DNA of 64,000 bases from Phycicoccus avicenniae (lineage in GTDB: Bacteria; Actinomycetota; Actinomycetes; Actinomycetales; Dermatophilaceae). The DNA lies in the NCBI RefSeq assembly GCF_018139485.1, contig NZ_JAGSNF010000004.1, forward strand, positions 1-64,000. The letters are read 5' to 3'. The notes under the pieces are model-generated. The model was not told where the DNA came from. It did no database searches and worked only from the letters and a program-made list of their open reading frames with translations. How positions within the stretch are numbered: position 1 is the first letter of the stretch; every line of letters starts with the position of its first letter. The position numbers were made by a program, and so were the translations under genes. Shown piece by piece: positions 24,387 to 33,591 of this stretch.

Positions 24387-25556
24387 ATGACCGACTCGTT
24401 GTCGACGCTCGTGACGAGCGCCGACGTCGGCGGCGTGAACCGGGCCAGGGTGATGCGGGCGCTCTACCGCCACGGCCCACTGAGCCGCTCCGACCTGGCG
24501 AAGCAGCTCGACGTCAGCCGGGCCACGATCACGGCCGTCGTCCAGCCCCTCATCAGCGCGACCGCGCTGCGCGAGCTCCCGGCGAGGTCCACGACGGCGG
24601 CCGGCGGCAAGCCTCCGCGACCATTGTGGTTCGGGTCCGACCGGTGCATCGGCGCCGTCTACCTCGGGGCCGACGAGATCACGGTGGCCACGGTCGCGAA
24701 GGACGGCACCGTCCTTCAGCGGCACGACGTCGCGCTGCCGCGCACGTCGGACCCGGAGGCCTTCCTCGAGGCGCTGCGCTCGGCCCTCGTCCCCTTGCGC
24801 GACCAGCCGCTCCTCGGCATCGGGATCGGCCTCGCCGGCATGGTGGACACCGACGAGGGGAGGGTCCTGCTGAGCTTCCGCGCCCCGGTCCTCAGCGGCA
24901 TGCCCGTCGGGGCGCACGTCGCCTCGTGGTTCGACGTCCCCGTCCACATCGACCACCACCCGAGGGTCCAGGCGATCGGCGACCAGTGGTTCGGGCTGGG
25001 TCGGGACCTCACCGACTTCGTCTCCGTCTTCACGGGGGAGGTCCTGGGCGCCGGCGTCGTCATGGCCGGCCGTGTCGTGCGGGGCCCGCGCGGCGCGGGC
25101 GGCGAGGCCGGACACATGATGGTCGACGCACGCGGATCACAGTGCGAGTGCGGACGACGAGGATGCTGGGAGACGGTCGCCACGCTGCCCTGGCTCCGGG
25201 CCGAGGCGGTGCGGACGCGACTGACCGACGGTGACCTGGCCACGAGCCGTCGCCTCAGCGACCTGGCCGACGAGGGGTCGGAGGAGGCGGAACGCCTGCT
25301 CGACCGGTACGCACGCAACCTCGCCGAGGGGATGGGGAATCTCGACCAGCTGTTGGGGCTGCACCACTACATCGTCCACGGTGACGCCGTCGGCGGCGGT
25401 GAGCGGATGCGGGCACGCATCGCCGGTCACCTGGCGGCGGCGTCTCCCGACCGGGGCGGGCCGCCGGTCGTGACCCTCGCCGAGCCGTCGGACGACGCCA
25501 CGATCCTCGGCGCCGCGGGGCTCGTCCTCTCACACGTCTACGCCTGCAGCCTCTGA
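24387..25556 (+). CDS. ROK family transcriptional repressor
   Basis: A 389-residue regulator (NagC/XylR type). An N-terminal winged helix (NRARVMRALYRHGPLSRSDL, then SRATITAVV) joins a ROK sugar-binding domain. CECGRRGCWE near residue 255 is the ROK zinc motif, with EAGHMMV just before it. The kinase-type N-terminal DxGxT loop is replaced by YLGADEITVAT, so it is unlikely to phosphorylate sugar. GAGAGG precedes the ATG. It is divergent from the sugar importer and likely controls it in response to the transported sugar. Confidence 0.9.
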   Translation: MTDSLSTLVTSADVGGVNRARVMRALYRHGPLSRSDLAKQLDVSRATITAVVQPLISATALRELPARSTTAAGGKPPRPLWFGSDRCIGAVYLGADEITVATVAKDGTVLQRHDVALPRTSDPEAFLEALRSALVPLRDQPLLGIGIGLAGMVDTDEGRVLLSFRAPVLSGMPVGAHVASWFDVPVHIDHHPRVQAIGDQWFGLGRDLTDFVSVFTGEVLGAGVVMAGRVVRGPRGAGGEAGHMMVDARGSQCECGRRGCWETVATLPWLRAEAVRTRLTDGDLATSRRLSDLADEGSEEAERLLDRYARNLAEGMGNLDQLLGLHHYIVHGDAVGGGERMRARIAGHLAAASPDRGGPPVVTLAEPSDDATILGAAGLVLSHVYACSL

Positions 25557-26828
25557 GGCGCGCGCCGCCCGGGTGGGCGAGCGACCCCGCCTGACGAGTG
25601 CACGGCGACCGACGGCGCGACCGCCCCGGTCGCGCCGGCGGTGGTCTAAGCCGAGGTGGCCGCGGACGCTCGCGTGCCCCTTGAGGAGGTTGCGGGCGAT
25701 GGTCCGGCGCTGGATCTCGTCGGTGCCCTCGTAGATCCGCAGCAGCCGCAGCTCGCGGTACCACCGCTCGAGCGGCAGCTCGCGGGTGTAGCCCATCCCG
25801 CCGTGCACCTGGAGCATCCGGTCGACGATCTCGTTGCAGTGCACGCCGCCGTACAGCTTGGCCATCGACTGCGCCTGCCGGGAGTCGTCGCCCCGGTCCA
25901 CCTGCCACGCCGCGGCCAGCACGAGCCACCGCAGCGCCTCGATGTCGACGGCGGAGTCCGCGACCATCCACTGGATGGCCTGCCGCTCGGCGATCGGCTT
26001 GCCGAAGGTCTCGCGGTTGCGGGCCCACTCCATGCCCATCTCGACCATCCGCTCGCACCCGCCGAGCGCGCGGGCCGGCAGCAGGTACCGGCCGCGGCCG
26101 ATCCACTGCATCGCGAGCGCGAAGCCCTTGCCCTCCTCGCCGAGGATCGCCGACGACGGCACCCGGACGCCGTCGAACGTCAGCGCCGCCGGGCCCCACT
26201 CGCCCATCGTGTCGATCTGGTCCGAGGTCCAGCCCTGGTCGCGGTCGACGATGAAGCACGTCACCGACTCCCCGGTCCGGCCCTCCTTGTGCTTCTCGGC
26301 ATCGGTGACGGCGAAGACCATGACGAAGTCCGCCTCCGTCCCGCCGGTGATGAACGTCTTCTCGCCGGTGATGACCCAGTCGTCTCCGTCCTGCTTCGCC
26401 GAGGTACGGATGGCCCGCGCGTCGGACCCCGCCCCTGGCTCGGTGATCGCGAAGCACGACTTCTTCGTGCCCTCGATCGTCGGGACGAGGTACTCCTCCT
26501 TCTGCGCGTCGTTGGCGTGGAAGAGGATGTTGTCGGCGTACCCGCCGAAGCGGAACGGGACGAACGAGCGCCCCAGCTCGACCTCGACGAGGGCCGCCAT
26601 GACGGCCGACAGCCCCATCCCGCCGTACTCCTCGGGCGTCTGCACCCCGAAGAACCCGGACTCTCGGGCCAGGTCCTGCAGCCGCTTCAGCTCCTCCGGC
26701 GGCAGGCCACGCTCACCGCGCCGCTCCCGGGCCAGCACGTCCTGCTCGAGCGGCAGGATCTCCTTCTCGACGAAGGTGCGCACCCACTGCCGGATGTCCT
26801 TCTCGTCCTCGGTCAGGTCCAGGTCCAT
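25530..26828 (-). CDS. Acyl-CoA dehydrogenase with unusual Arg-rich tail
   Basis: A 432-residue flavoprotein oxidising acyl-CoA to enoyl-CoA. FAITEPGAGSDA and ITGEKTFITGGTEADF are the FAD/substrate signatures; IYEGTDEIQRRTIARNLLKG is the C-terminal signature. Family members normally end soon after this. Here the frame continues for about 40 Arg/Ala-rich residues and its last 27 bp run antisense to the end of the ROK repressor gene. An out-of-frame TAG lies exactly where a normal end would be expected, so the tail may reflect a frameshift. GGAGAG precedes the ATG. It is 2 bp downstream of the acyl-CoA ligase. Confidence 0.87.
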   Translation of the reverse strand: MDLDLTEDEKDIRQWVRTFVEKEILPLEQDVLARERRGERGLPPEELKRLQDLARESGFFGVQTPEEYGGMGLSAVMAALVEVELGRSFVPFRFGGYADNILFHANDAQKEEYLVPTIEGTKKSCFAITEPGAGSDARAIRTSAKQDGDDWVITGEKTFITGGTEADFVMVFAVTDAEKHKEGRTGESVTCFIVDRDQGWTSDQIDTMGEWGPAALTFDGVRVPSSAILGEEGKGFALAMQWIGRGRYLLPARALGGCERMVEMGMEWARNRETFGKPIAERQAIQWMVADSAVDIEALRWLVLAAAWQVDRGDDSRQAQSMAKLYGGVHCNEIVDRMLQVHGGMGYTRELPLERWYRELRLLRIYEGTDEIQRRTIARNLLKGHASVRGHLGLDHRRRDRGGRAVGRRALVRRGRSPTRAARASEAAGVDV

Positions 26829-26830
26829 CG

Positions 26831-28390
26831 TCAGCTCTCCGTTCCGCGGGGGGTCGCGCCGGCGGTGCCGCCGGCGGTGGGGGTCGTGTCGTGCGGGTCG
26901 CCGAACCGGGCCCGCAGCTCACGCTTGAGGACCTTCATGCTCGGGCCGAGCGGCAGGGCGTCGACGACCTCGACCCGCCGCGGGTACTTGTGCTTGCCCA
27001 GCTGCTCGCGCGACCACGCGACGAGCGCCTCGGGGTCGAAGGCGTCGGAGGCCGGCACGACGACGGCGACGACCTCCTCGCCGTAGGTGTCGTCGGGGAC
27101 GCCGATGACGGCGACCTGCGCGACGTCCTCGTGCCGGGACAGGACGTCCTCGACGTCGCGGGGGTAGACATTGAAGCCGCCCCGGATGACGAGGTCCTTC
27201 GTCCGGTCGACGATCCGGACGAACCCGTCCTCGTCCTTGACGCCGATGTCCCCGGTCCGGAACCAGCCGTCGACCATGACCTGCTCCGTGGCGGCCGGGT
27301 CGTCGAGGTAGCCGGCGAAGACGTTGTGCCCCCGGACGACGACCTCGCCCCGCTCGCCGGTCGGGCGCAGCAGGATCGCGTCGGGCACCGTCTCGTCGGC
27401 GATCTCGACGTCGACGCCCCAGATCGGGTGGCCGATCGTGCCGGCGCGGGTGCCGAACTGCTTCTGGTTCGCCGTCGCCGTGGGTGAGGTCTCGGACAGC
27501 CCGTACCCCTCGTAGATCGGCGCCCCGAACGTCGCCTCGAACCGCTCGAGGACGACGACCGGCAGCGACGCCCCGCCGGACACGCAGTCCCGCAGCCGGG
27601 GCAGCGCGGCGGCCTGCGGGGCCGCCTCGAGCAGCTGGACGTACATCGTCGGCACGCCCATGAAGATCGTCGCGCCCTCGCGGACCATGAGGTCGATGGC
27701 GCCGGCGGCGTCGAACCGCGGCTGGAAGACGACGGTCGTCCCGAGCCGGAACGTCGTGTTCATCGCCACCGACTGCCCGTAGACATGGAAGAGCGGCAGG
27801 CTGCCCATGACGACGTCGTCGCGGCGGATCTCGTTGCCGTCGAACGCGTTCGTCGTGGCGTTCATGACGAGGTTGAGGTGGGTGAGCAGGGCGCCCTTGG
27901 GCAGCCCCGTCGTCCCGGAGGTGTAGAAGATGACGGCGGCGTCGCCGGGGTCGCGCGAGACGTAGGTCGGCAGCGGGTCGGCGTCGGCGGCCGCGAGGTC
28001 CGACGTCGACAGCGCCGGCACCCCCGTGCCCTCGGACACCGGTCCGGCGAGCGCGGCGAGGGCGTCGTGGTGCACGAGCAGCTCGGCGCCGCTGTGCTGG
28101 ACGAGGTAGGAGATCTCTCGGGCCCCGAGCAGCGTCGGGACCGGGACGACGACCCCGCCCGCGGCGAGGATGCCGTAGTAGGACGTGACGAACTCGGTGA
28201 CGTTCGGGGCGAGCAGCGCCACCCGGGAGCCCGGTCCGACGCCACGGGCTCGGAGCGCACCGGCCGCGGCGAGCGAGCGGTCCCACAGCTCGCGGTAGGT
28301 CGTGCGCCGATCGCCCTCGACGACGGCGACGTGGTCCGGCCGGCGCCGGGCCTGCTCGGCGACGAGGACGGCGAGGGAGAGGGTGGTCAT
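26831..28390 (-). CDS. Acyl-CoA synthetase (AMP-forming, FadD-like)
   Basis: A 519-residue adenylate-forming ligase that activates a carboxylic acid to its CoA thioester. FYTSGTTGLPKGA is the P-loop-like AMP motif, YGLSETSPT the adenine-binding motif, DGWFRTGDIG carries the catalytic Asp, RTKDLVIRGGFNVYP the hinge, and GPSMKVLKREL the C-terminal Lys. Chain-length preference cannot be read. The ATG at 28390 is preferred because GAGGAG lies upstream. It forms a unit with the following acyl-CoA dehydrogenase; a strong hairpin separates it from the liv operon. Confidence 0.92.
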   Translation of the reverse strand: MTTLSLAVLVAEQARRRPDHVAVVEGDRRTTYRELWDRSLAAAGALRARGVGPGSRVALLAPNVTEFVTSYYGILAAGGVVVPVPTLLGAREISYLVQHSGAELLVHHDALAALAGPVSEGTGVPALSTSDLAAADADPLPTYVSRDPGDAAVIFYTSGTTGLPKGALLTHLNLVMNATTNAFDGNEIRRDDVVMGSLPLFHVYGQSVAMNTTFRLGTTVVFQPRFDAAGAIDLMVREGATIFMGVPTMYVQLLEAAPQAAALPRLRDCVSGGASLPVVVLERFEATFGAPIYEGYGLSETSPTATANQKQFGTRAGTIGHPIWGVDVEIADETVPDAILLRPTGERGEVVVRGHNVFAGYLDDPAATEQVMVDGWFRTGDIGVKDEDGFVRIVDRTKDLVIRGGFNVYPRDVEDVLSRHEDVAQVAVIGVPDDTYGEEVVAVVVPASDAFDPEALVAWSREQLGKHKYPRRVEVVDALPLGPSMKVLKRELRARFGDPHDTTPTAGGTAGATPRGTES

Positions 28391-28446
28391 CGGGCTCCTC
28401 GGGGTCACGGGGTCGTGGACGACGGCGGCGACGGGCCGCCGACGGG

Positions 28447-28485
28447 GCCGACCGGCCCGGCGGGTGGTCCGCCGGGCCGGTCGGG
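28447..28485 (-). terminator. Strong hairpin terminator after livK-like gene
   Basis: A perfect 17-bp inverted repeat (28447-28463 with 28469-28485) around a 5-nt loop starts just 5 bp beyond the binding-protein stop. It separates the liv operon from the acyl-CoA ligase. Confidence 0.85.
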
Positions 28486-28490
28486 TGCGG

Positions 28491-29831
28491 TCACCCCGCG
28501 GACGGGACGCCGTTCTCCGGCGGCGCGTCGCCCGCGGCGGAGGCGTCCTCGGTGATCTCGGCGTCGCCGAGGTCGGTGACGAGGACGTCGGTCAGCTCCT
28601 CGCCGACCCCGCCCTGCAGCTCGACGACCTTGAGGCCGGACAGGCCGAGGTGGCTGTCGGCGGAGTACCGGAACGGGCCGTAGCCCGGCCCGACGAACCC
28701 GGCGCCACCGGACTCCAGCGCCTCGACGATGCCGTCGCGGCTCAGGTCGTCGCCCGCGGCCATCGCGGCCTGGACGAAGGTGTAGGCCCACGACATCCCG
28801 TAGATGCGGTAGTTCGTCAGCTCGCCCTCCTCGCCGTGGGCGTCCCAGACCTCCTGCCACAGCTGGACCCACGGGTTGTCCGGGCTGTCGACGCCGGGGA
28901 TGTACTCGGAGGTCATGACGCCGTCGAGGAGCGAGGCGTCGTCCTCCACCGCGCCCTCGGAGAACCGCGCGAGGAGCGAGCCGACGAGGTTGGGGTCCGA
29001 GCCGACGTTGCTGTAGTACCACTGCGGCTCGTAGCCCAGCCGCAGCGCGACGAGCTGCGACAGCGCCGTGTAGGACGGCACGTTGAAGCCGAGGACGAGG
29101 TCGGCGCCGGCCGCCTGGAGCGCCGCCACCTGCGGGCCGACGTCGGTGTTGCCGGGCGTGTACCGGACCGTCTCGACGATCTGGTCGTCGATGAACTGGC
29201 GGACGCCCATCTCCCCGTCCTCGCCGAAGTCGTCGTCCTGGAGGAAGAGACCGACCTGGGCGTCGGGCATGTTCTCGGCGATGTACTGGCCGATGACCTT
29301 GCCCTCGATGACGTAGTCCGGCTGCCAGCCGAAGGTGTACGGGTACTCCTCCGGCGTCTCGCCCCACTTGCGGGCCCCGGAGCTGACGAACAGGTCGGGC
29401 ACGCCCTCCTCGTTGAGGAAGTCGATGACCGCGCTGTGCGTCGGGGTCCCGAGACCGCCGACGATGCCGAAGACCTCGTCCTGCTGGACGAGCTCGTTCG
29501 TCACCTGCGTCGTGTTCGTCGGGTTGTACGCGTCGTCCTTGATGACGAGCTCGATGTCCCGCCCGCCGATGCCGCCGTTCTCGTTGACGTAGTCGAAGTA
29601 CGCCTGGGCGCCGCCGGGGATCTCGGAGTAGCCGGGGGCGGCGACGCCGGTGAGCGGCCAGTGGCCGCCGATGGTGATCGTGTCCTCGGTGATGCCGGGG
29701 ACGTCCTCCGCGGGCTCCGGTGCCGCGTCCTCCCTGCTCTCCCCGGCGCCGCACGCGGTGACCAGCGTGCAGGCCGCCGCGGCGAGGGCGACGACGACCG
29801 TGCGCCCCCTTCTCGTGGTGGTGCTCCTCAT
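28491..29831 (-). CDS. livK: Branched-chain amino acid-type ABC substrate-binding lipoprotein
   Basis: A 446-residue type I periplasmic-binding protein. The lipobox is VTACG at about residues 24-28 after a hydrophobic segment. The mature start ITEDTITIGGHWPLTGVAAP and GGIGGRDIELVIKDD are typical of the LivK/HAA family. In actinobacteria these proteins also bind fatty-acid-like or aromatic acids, so the ligand need not be an amino acid, especially with an acyl-CoA ligase next door. GAGGAAGAGG precedes the ATG, which overlaps the LivM stop. Confidence 0.88.
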   Translation of the reverse strand: MRSTTTRRGRTVVVALAAAACTLVTACGAGESREDAAPEPAEDVPGITEDTITIGGHWPLTGVAAPGYSEIPGGAQAYFDYVNENGGIGGRDIELVIKDDAYNPTNTTQVTNELVQQDEVFGIVGGLGTPTHSAVIDFLNEEGVPDLFVSSGARKWGETPEEYPYTFGWQPDYVIEGKVIGQYIAENMPDAQVGLFLQDDDFGEDGEMGVRQFIDDQIVETVRYTPGNTDVGPQVAALQAAGADLVLGFNVPSYTALSQLVALRLGYEPQWYYSNVGSDPNLVGSLLARFSEGAVEDDASLLDGVMTSEYIPGVDSPDNPWVQLWQEVWDAHGEEGELTNYRIYGMSWAYTFVQAAMAAGDDLSRDGIVEALESGGAGFVGPGYGPFRYSADSHLGLSGLKVVELQGGVGEELTDVLVTDLGDAEITEDASAAGDAPPENGVPSAG

Positions 29832-31036
29832 GACGACCTCTTCCTCTCGGTGCTGGGTGGTGCGTCGTGCTGGGGGTCCTCGGGACCGGTGGTGGCGCCC
29901 GTCCCCGAAGCGGCCCGGGTCCTCTCGTCGGCGGACGTCGGCGCGCCGGTGGACGCCGTCGCGCCGGCCGCGGCGGCCCGCCGCGCGGCGCGCTCGGCCC
30001 GCTTGAGGCGGATCGTCCCGACGAGCCCGCCGGGTGCGAGCAGGATGACGAGGACCATGACGAGGCCGTAGACGAGCGGGGCGAGCTCGGCGGACTGGAC
30101 GTCGCTGAGGCCGACGTCGCCGCCGACCGAGGTGACGACCTGCGGCAGGAAGGTGAGCAGGCCCGCACCGATGAGCGCCCCGGTGAGGCTGCCGAGACCG
30201 CCGAGGACGATCGCGGTGAGCAGGGTGAGCGACAGGGTGAGGGTGAAGCCGCTCGGTGCGGTGAGCCGGACGACGAACGCCATGAAGCCGCCGGCCAGCC
30301 CCGCGCAGGCGGCGCTGACCACGAAGGCCAGGACCCGCGCCCGGCCGAGGTCGATCCCCGCGAGCTGTGCCGCGACCTCGTCGTCGCGCACGGCCTGCCA
30401 GCGCCGACCGGTGCGGCTTCGGGCGACGTTGGCGAGCAGGACGAGGACGGCGACGAGCGCCAGCCCGGCGAGGTAGGCGACGTACCGGCTCGAGGACGGG
30501 TCGGTCGCGGTGAGGAAGAAGACCGCGTCGGCGAACCACGCCGGGACGTCCGGGAGCGGGACGGTGAGCCCCTGCTCGCCACCGAGCAGGTCGCGCCAGA
30601 AGATCGCCAGCCCGGGGACGGCGATGGCGAGCGCGAGCGTCGCGCCGGCGATGTACGGCCCGTGCAGCCGGGCGGCGGCCAGCCCGACGACGACGCCGAC
30701 GGCACCCGCGACGAGGACCGCGGCCACGAGGACGACGACGAGGGGCAGCCCGAGCTCGGTCCGCTGGAGCACCGCCGTCGTGTAGGCGCCGATCGCCATG
30801 AAGGCGCCGTGCCCGAGCGAGAGCTGGCCGTTGAGCCCGGTGAGGACGGTGAGCCCGGCGGCGGCGATCGCCAGGTAGGAGAAGGACGCGAGCTGCGAGA
30901 CCCGGAAGCCGCCGAGGAAGGACAGCAGGAGCACGACGACGACGGCGCCGACGAGGCCGGCGAGCAGGTGCCGGCCGAGGGTGTCGTCGGTGACCCGACG
31001 CAACCGGTCCGGCAGGGCGAGGGTGCGCTCGGCCAT
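29828..31036 (-). CDS. livM: Branched-chain-type ABC permease LivM
   Basis: A 402-residue permease with about nine transmembrane segments. LTGLNGQLSLGHGAFMAIGAYT and the cytoplasmic RRWQAVRDDEVAAQLAGID are the LivM signatures. The C-terminus extends about 60 residues past the last helix as a Ser/Thr/Ala-rich tail with a basic first part (RLKRAERAARRAAAAG). It lies one base after LivH and overlaps livK. Confidence 0.92.
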   Translation of the reverse strand: MAERTLALPDRLRRVTDDTLGRHLLAGLVGAVVVVLLLSFLGGFRVSQLASFSYLAIAAAGLTVLTGLNGQLSLGHGAFMAIGAYTTAVLQRTELGLPLVVVLVAAVLVAGAVGVVVGLAAARLHGPYIAGATLALAIAVPGLAIFWRDLLGGEQGLTVPLPDVPAWFADAVFFLTATDPSSSRYVAYLAGLALVAVLVLLANVARSRTGRRWQAVRDDEVAAQLAGIDLGRARVLAFVVSAACAGLAGGFMAFVVRLTAPSGFTLTLSLTLLTAIVLGGLGSLTGALIGAGLLTFLPQVVTSVGGDVGLSDVQSAELAPLVYGLVMVLVILLAPGGLVGTIRLKRAERAARRAAAAGATASTGAPTSADERTRAASGTGATTGPEDPQHDAPPSTERKRSS

Positions 31037-31037
31037 G

Positions 31038-31916
31038 TCAGACCCTCCGCTCGTGGACGGTCGAGAAGAGCCCGCCGGGCCTGACGAGCAGGACGACGAC
31101 GAGGACGAGCAGCGCGGCGAGCGGCACCACCTCGGACCCGACGTACCCGCTGACGACGCTGAGGGTGAGACCGAGGGACAGGCCGCCGACGACGGCCCCG
31201 CCGGGACTCTCGAGCCCGCCGAGCACCGCGGCGACGAAGCCGTAGACGACGACCGAGTCCATGTAGCCGGGGTGGACGAGCCCGCCGCCGGCGATGAGCA
31301 GCCCGGACAGCGAGCCGACGACCGATGCGAGCGCCCAGCCGAGCGTGAGCATCCGGCCGACCTTGACCCCGAGCAGCCGGGCGACCTCGGGGCCGAAGGC
31401 CGCCGCCCGCATCCGCAGCCCGATGTCGGTGCCGCGGAAGAGCGCGACGAGCAGACCCATGACCACGAGCACGGAGACGAGGGTGAAGATGCCGAACCCG
31501 GTGAGCGGGATCGTGCTGTCGCCGACGGTGAGCCCGCGGACCCCGAAGGGAGCCGGGAACGAGCGGAACCTCGAGCCGAAGACGAGCGCGGCGGCCGCGT
31601 GCAGCACGATGAACAGCCCGAGGGTGAGGATGACGGCGTTGAGCTCGGCCTTGCCCTCGACGTGCCGGACGACGACCCGCTCGATGACGGCGCCGAGGAC
31701 GAAGCCGCTGAGCAGGGCCGCGACGAAGCCGACCCAGTACGAGGCCCCGGCGTCGATGAGGACGAGCGCGACGTACGTCGTCACCATCGCCATCGGCGCC
31801 TGGGCGAAGTTCACGATGCGCGTCGAGCGCCAGATCATCACCAGGGCGAGGGCGAACGCCGAGAACACCGCCCCGAGGGTGAGCCCGGTGAGCAGGGTGG
31901 TCGTCAGCTGCTGCAT
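31038..31916 (-). CDS. livH: Branched-chain-type ABC permease LivH
   Basis: A 292-residue permease with about eight hydrophobic helices. GLTLGAVFSAFALALVMIWRSTRIVNFAQAP at the start (in parts) and a cytoplasmic RMRAAAFGPEVARLLGVKVG loop are typical of LivH. It lies between the ATPase genes and LivM with 1-nt gaps, so it is translated as part of the operon. Confidence 0.92.
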   Translation of the reverse strand: MQQLTTTLLTGLTLGAVFSAFALALVMIWRSTRIVNFAQAPMAMVTTYVALVLIDAGASYWVGFVAALLSGFVLGAVIERVVVRHVEGKAELNAVILTLGLFIVLHAAAALVFGSRFRSFPAPFGVRGLTVGDSTIPLTGFGIFTLVSVLVVMGLLVALFRGTDIGLRMRAAAFGPEVARLLGVKVGRMLTLGWALASVVGSLSGLLIAGGGLVHPGYMDSVVVYGFVAAVLGGLESPGGAVVGGLSLGLTLSVVSGYVGSEVVPLAALLVLVVVLLVRPGGLFSTVHERRV

Positions 31917-31917
31917 C

Positions 31918-32622
31918 TCAGAACCCCAGGTAGGCGTGACGGAGGGTGGCGTCGTCGACGAGGACCGCGGCGTCGTCGTGGACGACGACCTTCCCGAGGT
32001 CGAGGACGAGGCCGACGTCGCTGATGGACAGGGCGCTGCGGGCGTTCTGCTCGACGAGGACGACGGTGAGGCCGTCGTCGTCGACGAGCCCTCGGAGCAG
32101 GTCGAAGATCTGGGTGACGATGCGGGGCGCGAGGCCGAGCGACGGTTCGTCGAGCAGGAGGATGGCCGGGTCGGCGAGGAGGGCGCGGGCGATGACGAGC
32201 ATCTGCCGCTCGCCCCCGGAGAGGGTGTGCGCCACCTGGTGCCGGCGCTCGCCGAGGACCGGGAAGAGGTCGGTGACCCGGTCGAGGTCGGCCTTGCGGC
32301 CGCCGCCCCGCGCGCCGAGCGCCCCGAGCCGCAGGTTCTCCTCGACGGTGAGCTGGGCGATGACCCCGCGACCCTCGGGGACGTGGGCCAGACCCGCGCG
32401 GGTCATCTCCTCGGCGGGCGTCGTGAGCAGGTCGGTGTCGCCGAGCCGGGCGCTGCCGGAGGCGGCGGGGACGAGGCCGGACAGGGTCCGCAGCAGCGTC
32501 GTCTTCCCGGCGCCGTTCGCGCCGAGGACGGCGGTGATCCTTCCCTGCGGCGCGGTGAAGGTCACTCCGTCGAGGGCGCGCACGGCACCGTAGGTCGTCG
32601 TGAGGTCGCGGACGTCGAGCAC
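31918..32622 (-). CDS. livF: Branched-chain-type ABC ATPase LivF
   Basis: A 234-residue ATPase with Walker A GANGAGKTT, signature LSGGERQML, Walker B ILLLDEPSLGLAP and switch VEQNARSAL. Length and SLGLAP are diagnostic for LivF. GTG start one base after the LivG stop. Confidence 0.93.
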   Translation of the reverse strand: MLDVRDLTTTYGAVRALDGVTFTAPQGRITAVLGANGAGKTTLLRTLSGLVPAASGSARLGDTDLLTTPAEEMTRAGLAHVPEGRGVIAQLTVEENLRLGALGARGGGRKADLDRVTDLFPVLGERRHQVAHTLSGGERQMLVIARALLADPAILLLDEPSLGLAPRIVTQIFDLLRGLVDDDGLTVVLVEQNARSALSISDVGLVLDLGKVVVHDDAAVLVDDATLRHAYLGF

Positions 32623-32623
32623 C

Positions 32624-33433
32624 TCAGGCCTCCTGTCCGACGTCGTCGCCGAGGTAGGCCGCGACCACCGCAGGGTCCTCGCGCACCACGTCGGGGCTGC
32701 CGCGGGCGATGAGCCGGCCGAAGTCGAGGACGGCGATGTCGTCGCAGACGGTCATGACGAGGTCCATGTGGTGCTCGACGAGCATGACCGCCATCCGCGA
32801 GGTGAGGCCGCGCACCAGCCCGGCGAGCTCGTCCATCTCCTCCCCGGAGAGCCCGGAGGCGGGCTCGTCGAGCAGGACGAGCTCCGGCTCCGCGACGAGG
32901 GCCCGGGCCAGGGCGACCTTCTTCCGGACGGCGTACGGCAGGCTCGCCGGGTAGCGGGGAGCGGTGTGCGCGATCCCGAGCTCCTCGAGGGCGGCCATCG
33001 CCCGCTCCCGCAGCGCCGCCTCCTCCCGGGCGCTCCGCGGCAGGGCCAGCAGCCCGGACCAGAAGCCCGCCCGGCCGTGCCGGTCGGCGCCGACGGTGAC
33101 GTTGTCCAGGACGGTCATCCGCTCGAAGAGGCCGAGCCCCTGGAGGGTGCGGGCGATGCCGAGACCGGCGAGGTCGTGCGGGCGCAGCCGGTCCAGCCGC
33201 TCGCCCTTCCACGTGATCGTCCCCTCGTCGGGGCGCTGGAAGCCGCACGCGACGTTGAAGAGGGTCGTCTTGCCGGCGCCGTTCGGCCCGATGACGCCCA
33301 GGACGCGTCCGGGACCGACGTCGAGGCCGACCTCGGACAGGGCCATGATACCGCCGAAGCGCACCGTGACGCCCTCGAGCGCCAGCAGGGGGCTGCCGCT
33401 CGGCGCGGTCGCGTCGGGACGGGTGTCCGGCAC
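32624..33433 (-). CDS. livG: Branched-chain-type ABC ATPase LivG
   Basis: A 269-residue ATPase with Walker A GPNGAGKTT, Walker B LVLLDEPASGLSGEE and switch VEHHMDLVMTVCD, the LivG form. The signature is LPYAVRKKVALAR rather than the usual LSYGQQRRLEIAR, so the ABC motif is degenerate in this subunit. GTG start at 33433 with GAGGAG upstream. It is the first gene of the liv operon, divergent from a PucR-type regulator. Confidence 0.9.
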   Translation of the reverse strand: MPDTRPDATAPSGSPLLALEGVTVRFGGIMALSEVGLDVGPGRVLGVIGPNGAGKTTLFNVACGFQRPDEGTITWKGERLDRLRPHDLAGLGIARTLQGLGLFERMTVLDNVTVGADRHGRAGFWSGLLALPRSAREEAALRERAMAALEELGIAHTAPRYPASLPYAVRKKVALARALVAEPELVLLDEPASGLSGEEMDELAGLVRGLTSRMAVMLVEHHMDLVMTVCDDIAVLDFGRLIARGSPDVVREDPAVVAAYLGDDVGQEA

Positions 33434-33483
33434 GGTGGCTCCTCGACTCTGGGGAACACCTGGTGCGACGTCACGATGGTCGA

Positions 33484-33533
33484 TGTGCACAAAGCACGGA
33501 TATGGGCGCGCTGCACAGAAAGGGTGGTGCAGA
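33484..33533. promoter_or_regulatory. Repeated TGCACA elements in the livG / PucR gap
   Basis: TGTGCACA is a perfect 8-bp palindrome at 33484-33491. Related TGCACAGAAA follows at 33512 and TGCAGAA at 33528. They sit between the divergent livG and PucR genes and are candidate binding sites for that regulator. Confidence 0.4.
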
Positions 33534-33591
33534 ACGCCCCGAACGGGCCGCGGGGGGTGACGGATCTGTGCTCCGGTGCCACGCTGGGGCC

